Shown here: positions 6,406 to 7,774 of the stretch, one piece after another
Layout: each line of letters begins with the position of its first letter
Numbering within the stretch: the first letter of the stretch is position 1
Assembly (NCBI GenBank): GCA_007136585.1
Contig: SLGR01000051.1
Location: 1-7,774 of the forward strand
Reading direction: 5' to 3'
DNA: 7,774 nucleotides
Source of the DNA: Candidatus Sumerlaeota bacterium
Lineage (GTDB): Bacteria; CG03; SLGR01
Made by a program: the position numbers and the translations under genes
The notes under the pieces: generated by a model
Seen by the model: the letters and a program-made list of their open reading frames with translations, nothing else
Databases searched by the model: none
Told to the model about the DNA's origin: nothing

Positions 6406-7050
6406 ATGTTTAGGCCCCAGAACGAAAAAACAGTGCAGTCCCTTTTCCTGGAACATATCCAGCAAGTGGAAGAGAGTATCTCTCACGCCGAAGATACCCT
6501 GAAACATTACCTTGCGGGCGAGAGTAAAGAGGCAAGGGAAGCCTCTTACCGGGTTCATCTCTCCGAGGGAGCCGCGGACGGGCTGCGAAGAAAGATAATC
6601 GCCTCTATATGCCGCGGGGCCTTTATGCCCGCCGTAGGCAAGGACCTTATCTCCTACCTGGCCAGACAGGACAAGATAGCGGACCGTGCCGAATCTACCT
6701 GCGACTTTATCGTAACGCAGACCCCGGAGGTTCCGGAAGGGTGCTGCCGGGATATAGTGAGGATAATAGAAAAAACCTCCTGCACACTGAAGCCCCTTGA
6801 GGAGGCCCTGGGTTATTTTTTTACGGATTTCTCCAAAATAAGAGAACCGATAAAACGGGTAAATACGATTGAGGAGGAGATAGACCATCTGTTAAGGGAT
6901 ATCTCGGTAAGGATCTTCGCGGATAAATCAGAAGATCTTGCCCGCCAGCTCCATTTCCACGAGCTTGTCTTTCACCTATCAAGCATATCCGATGTCATAG
7001 AAGAAGCCGCCGATATGCTGGACTCAATGGTAGTAAAAAAGAAGATCTAA
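6406..7050 (+). CDS. DUF47 / PhoU-like protein (TIGR00153-type putative phosphate transport regulator)
   Basis: This 214-residue, all-helical soluble protein has the length and pattern of the DUF47 family, relatives of PhoU that fold as two three-helix bundles and bind metal clusters. Four acidic pairs with E/D-xxx-D spacing are visible: Glu54/Asp58, Asp89/Asp93, Glu156/Asp160 and Glu199/Asp203. The segments SEGAADGLRRKI (53-64), LARQDKIADRAE (85-96) and ISDVIEEAADML (194-205) match the family's typical helices. Family members are often encoded next to a Pit low-affinity phosphate permease and are thought to modulate it. Here no pit gene is adjacent: upstream is the divergent ATPase operon and downstream a convergent gene. 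The function is therefore inferred from family only. The ATG at 6406 has a good Shine-Dalgarno sequence, and the stop overlaps that of the convergent gene. Confidence 0.88.
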   Translation: MFRPQNEKTVQSLFLEHIQQVEESISHAEDTLKHYLAGESKEAREASYRVHLSEGAADGLRRKIIASICRGAFMPAVGKDLISYLARQDKIADRAESTCDFIVTQTPEVPEGCCRDIVRIIEKTSCTLKPLEEALGYFFTDFSKIREPIKRVNTIEEEIDHLLRDISVRIFADKSEDLARQLHFHELVFHLSSISDVIEEAADMLDSMVVKKKI

Positions 7051-7769
7051 CCCAGTCTCTCGTAAGAAAGCTTTCCCTTATCCAGGGTAAGGAAATCCCC
7101 CGGAAAAGAAAACTCAGGCAGGATGAATACCTGCCTTTTCCTGCCGCGGTGCTGAAAACTCTCCTCGTGTCTCAGATGGGTATGTCCGGATATCAGCGCG
7201 TCAATATTCCTACTGATGATTATTTTCCTTGCTTCGGCCGCGGCCATAACATTTACGGCCTCGGCCGCGTACTTCCTGTTCTTTCCTACCTGCTTGAAAG
7301 TATCGGCTAGGCTGACAGCCGCTCCCACCGGGAGCCTGCTGAATACGAAGAGGGAGATCCGCGAACGTATAAGAGCCTTCCATATCCTGTAACGGATATC
7401 CCGCTTCGCAAGCGAGTCCCCGTGACACAGGTGTATCTTCCTTCCCCCGGAGGTTATATCAAGCTCGGGTCCTATGAAACTCACACCCGAGTACCGGCGA
7501 AAAGATTCACCGGCTGTAAAGTCGCGGTTTCCGTATATGAAGTATACCTCGTTACCACTCCCGGAAAAATCCTTCAGGGCCCGGAGCCCGGGGTTTGCGG
7601 AACAGAGGTCCACCCCAGGGTGTTCGTACCAGTAGGCGAAAAGGTCACCCAGAATGTAAAGCCGTCTGAATTTGCCGTTGATCTTTTCAAGAAAACCCCT
7701 GAAACTGCGGTAATGCTCCGGATTCCCGGAGAGTTTCAGGTGCAGGTCCGCGGTAAATACGGCGCTCAA
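7047..7769 (-). CDS. lpxH: LpxH-like UDP-2,3-diacylglucosamine pyrophosphohydrolase
   Basis: This 240-residue protein is a calcineurin-like metallophosphoesterase that matches LpxH, the enzyme cleaving UDP-2,3-diacylglucosamine to lipid X and UMP in lipid A synthesis at the inner face of the inner membrane. Metal and catalytic motifs appear in order: FTADLHL (Asp8, His10), YILGDLF (Asp42), YGNRDF (Asn81, Arg82, Asp83), CHGDSL (His116) and SGHTHLR (His196, His198), with spacing almost identical to E. coli LpxH (Asp8, His10, Asp41, Asn79, His114, His195, His197). The length matches the E. coli enzyme (240). The central region (about 125-160) is basic and hydrophobic, as in the lid that binds the acyl chains. 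The start is a TTG at 7769, chosen because it places Asp8 as in E. coli; only 5 nt of upstream sequence remain, so an upstream start outside the window cannot be excluded. A related phosphoesterase of other specificity is possible. Confidence 0.82.
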   Translation of the reverse strand: MSAVFTADLHLKLSGNPEHYRSFRGFLEKINGKFRRLYILGDLFAYWYEHPGVDLCSANPGLRALKDFSGSGNEVYFIYGNRDFTAGESFRRYSGVSFIGPELDITSGGRKIHLCHGDSLAKRDIRYRIWKALIRSRISLFVFSRLPVGAAVSLADTFKQVGKNRKYAAEAVNVMAAAEARKIIISRNIDALISGHTHLRHEESFQHRGRKRQVFILPEFSFPGDFLTLDKGKLSYERLG

Positions 7770-7774
7770 AAGCT

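Noticed and set aside
6358-6888. A 176-codon minus-strand open frame overlapping the DUF47 gene and its promoter.
   Set aside because: The plus-strand frame has family motifs, a promoter and a ribosome binding site; the antisense frame has none.
1-7774. Search for tRNA or rRNA genes, CRISPR repeats, insertion sequence ends and attachment sites.
   Set aside because: Reading both strands showed no repeat-spacer pattern, transposase, terminal inverted repeats or tRNA-like cloverleaf; nearly every base is in a conserved protein gene.

Overview
The window is almost entirely one V-type (A/V-type, rotary) ATPase operon on the minus strand, followed by two unrelated single genes. Seven ATPase genes read right to left from 6230 to the left edge: atpH (peripheral stalk coiled coil), atpI (subunit a/I), atpK (16-kDa proteolipid c), atpE, atpC, atpF and atpA (catalytic subunit, cut by the window edge after 574 codons). 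The order H-I-K-E-C-F-A is that of archaeal aha operons and resembles the Enterococcus ntp order. The B and D subunits are expected just beyond the left edge but cannot be seen. Genes overlap or nearly abut (1-nt, 4-nt and 8-nt overlaps; gaps of 19, 3 and 9 nt), so translation is probably coupled. The proteolipid carries, at the expected positions, the full set of side chains that bind Na+ in the Enterococcus hirae K ring, so a sodium-coupled enzyme is plausible.

The 175-nt gap 6231-6405 separates the operon from a rightward gene. It contains two divergent promoters of near-consensus sigma-70 type. The leftward one is TTGACA-17-TATAAT and the rightward one is TTGACA-17-TTTAAT. Their -35 boxes lie 7 bp apart and form a perfect 7-bp inverted repeat, so the ATPase operon and its neighbour may share control.

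The rightward gene (6406-7050) encodes a DUF47/PhoU-like protein with four E/D-xxx-D metal-binding motifs, without the Pit phosphate transporter that often accompanies this family. It converges on a minus-strand LpxH-like metallophosphoesterase (7047-7769) of lipid A synthesis. The two stop codons overlap, leaving no room for a dedicated terminator between them.

Organism: bacterial sigma-70 promoters and an LpxH-type lipid A enzyme point to a diderm (Gram-negative-type) bacterium, although the ATPase is of the archaeal/V type. Base composition looks near 50% GC. Codon use is distinctive, with ATA favoured for Ile, frequent AGG for Arg, and GTG or TTG starts. This could be an uncultured lineage, but no phylum can be assigned from this window alone. 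Every stretch of more than 300 bases is covered by a gene; the many long ORFs opposite the ATPase genes are judged to be shadows.
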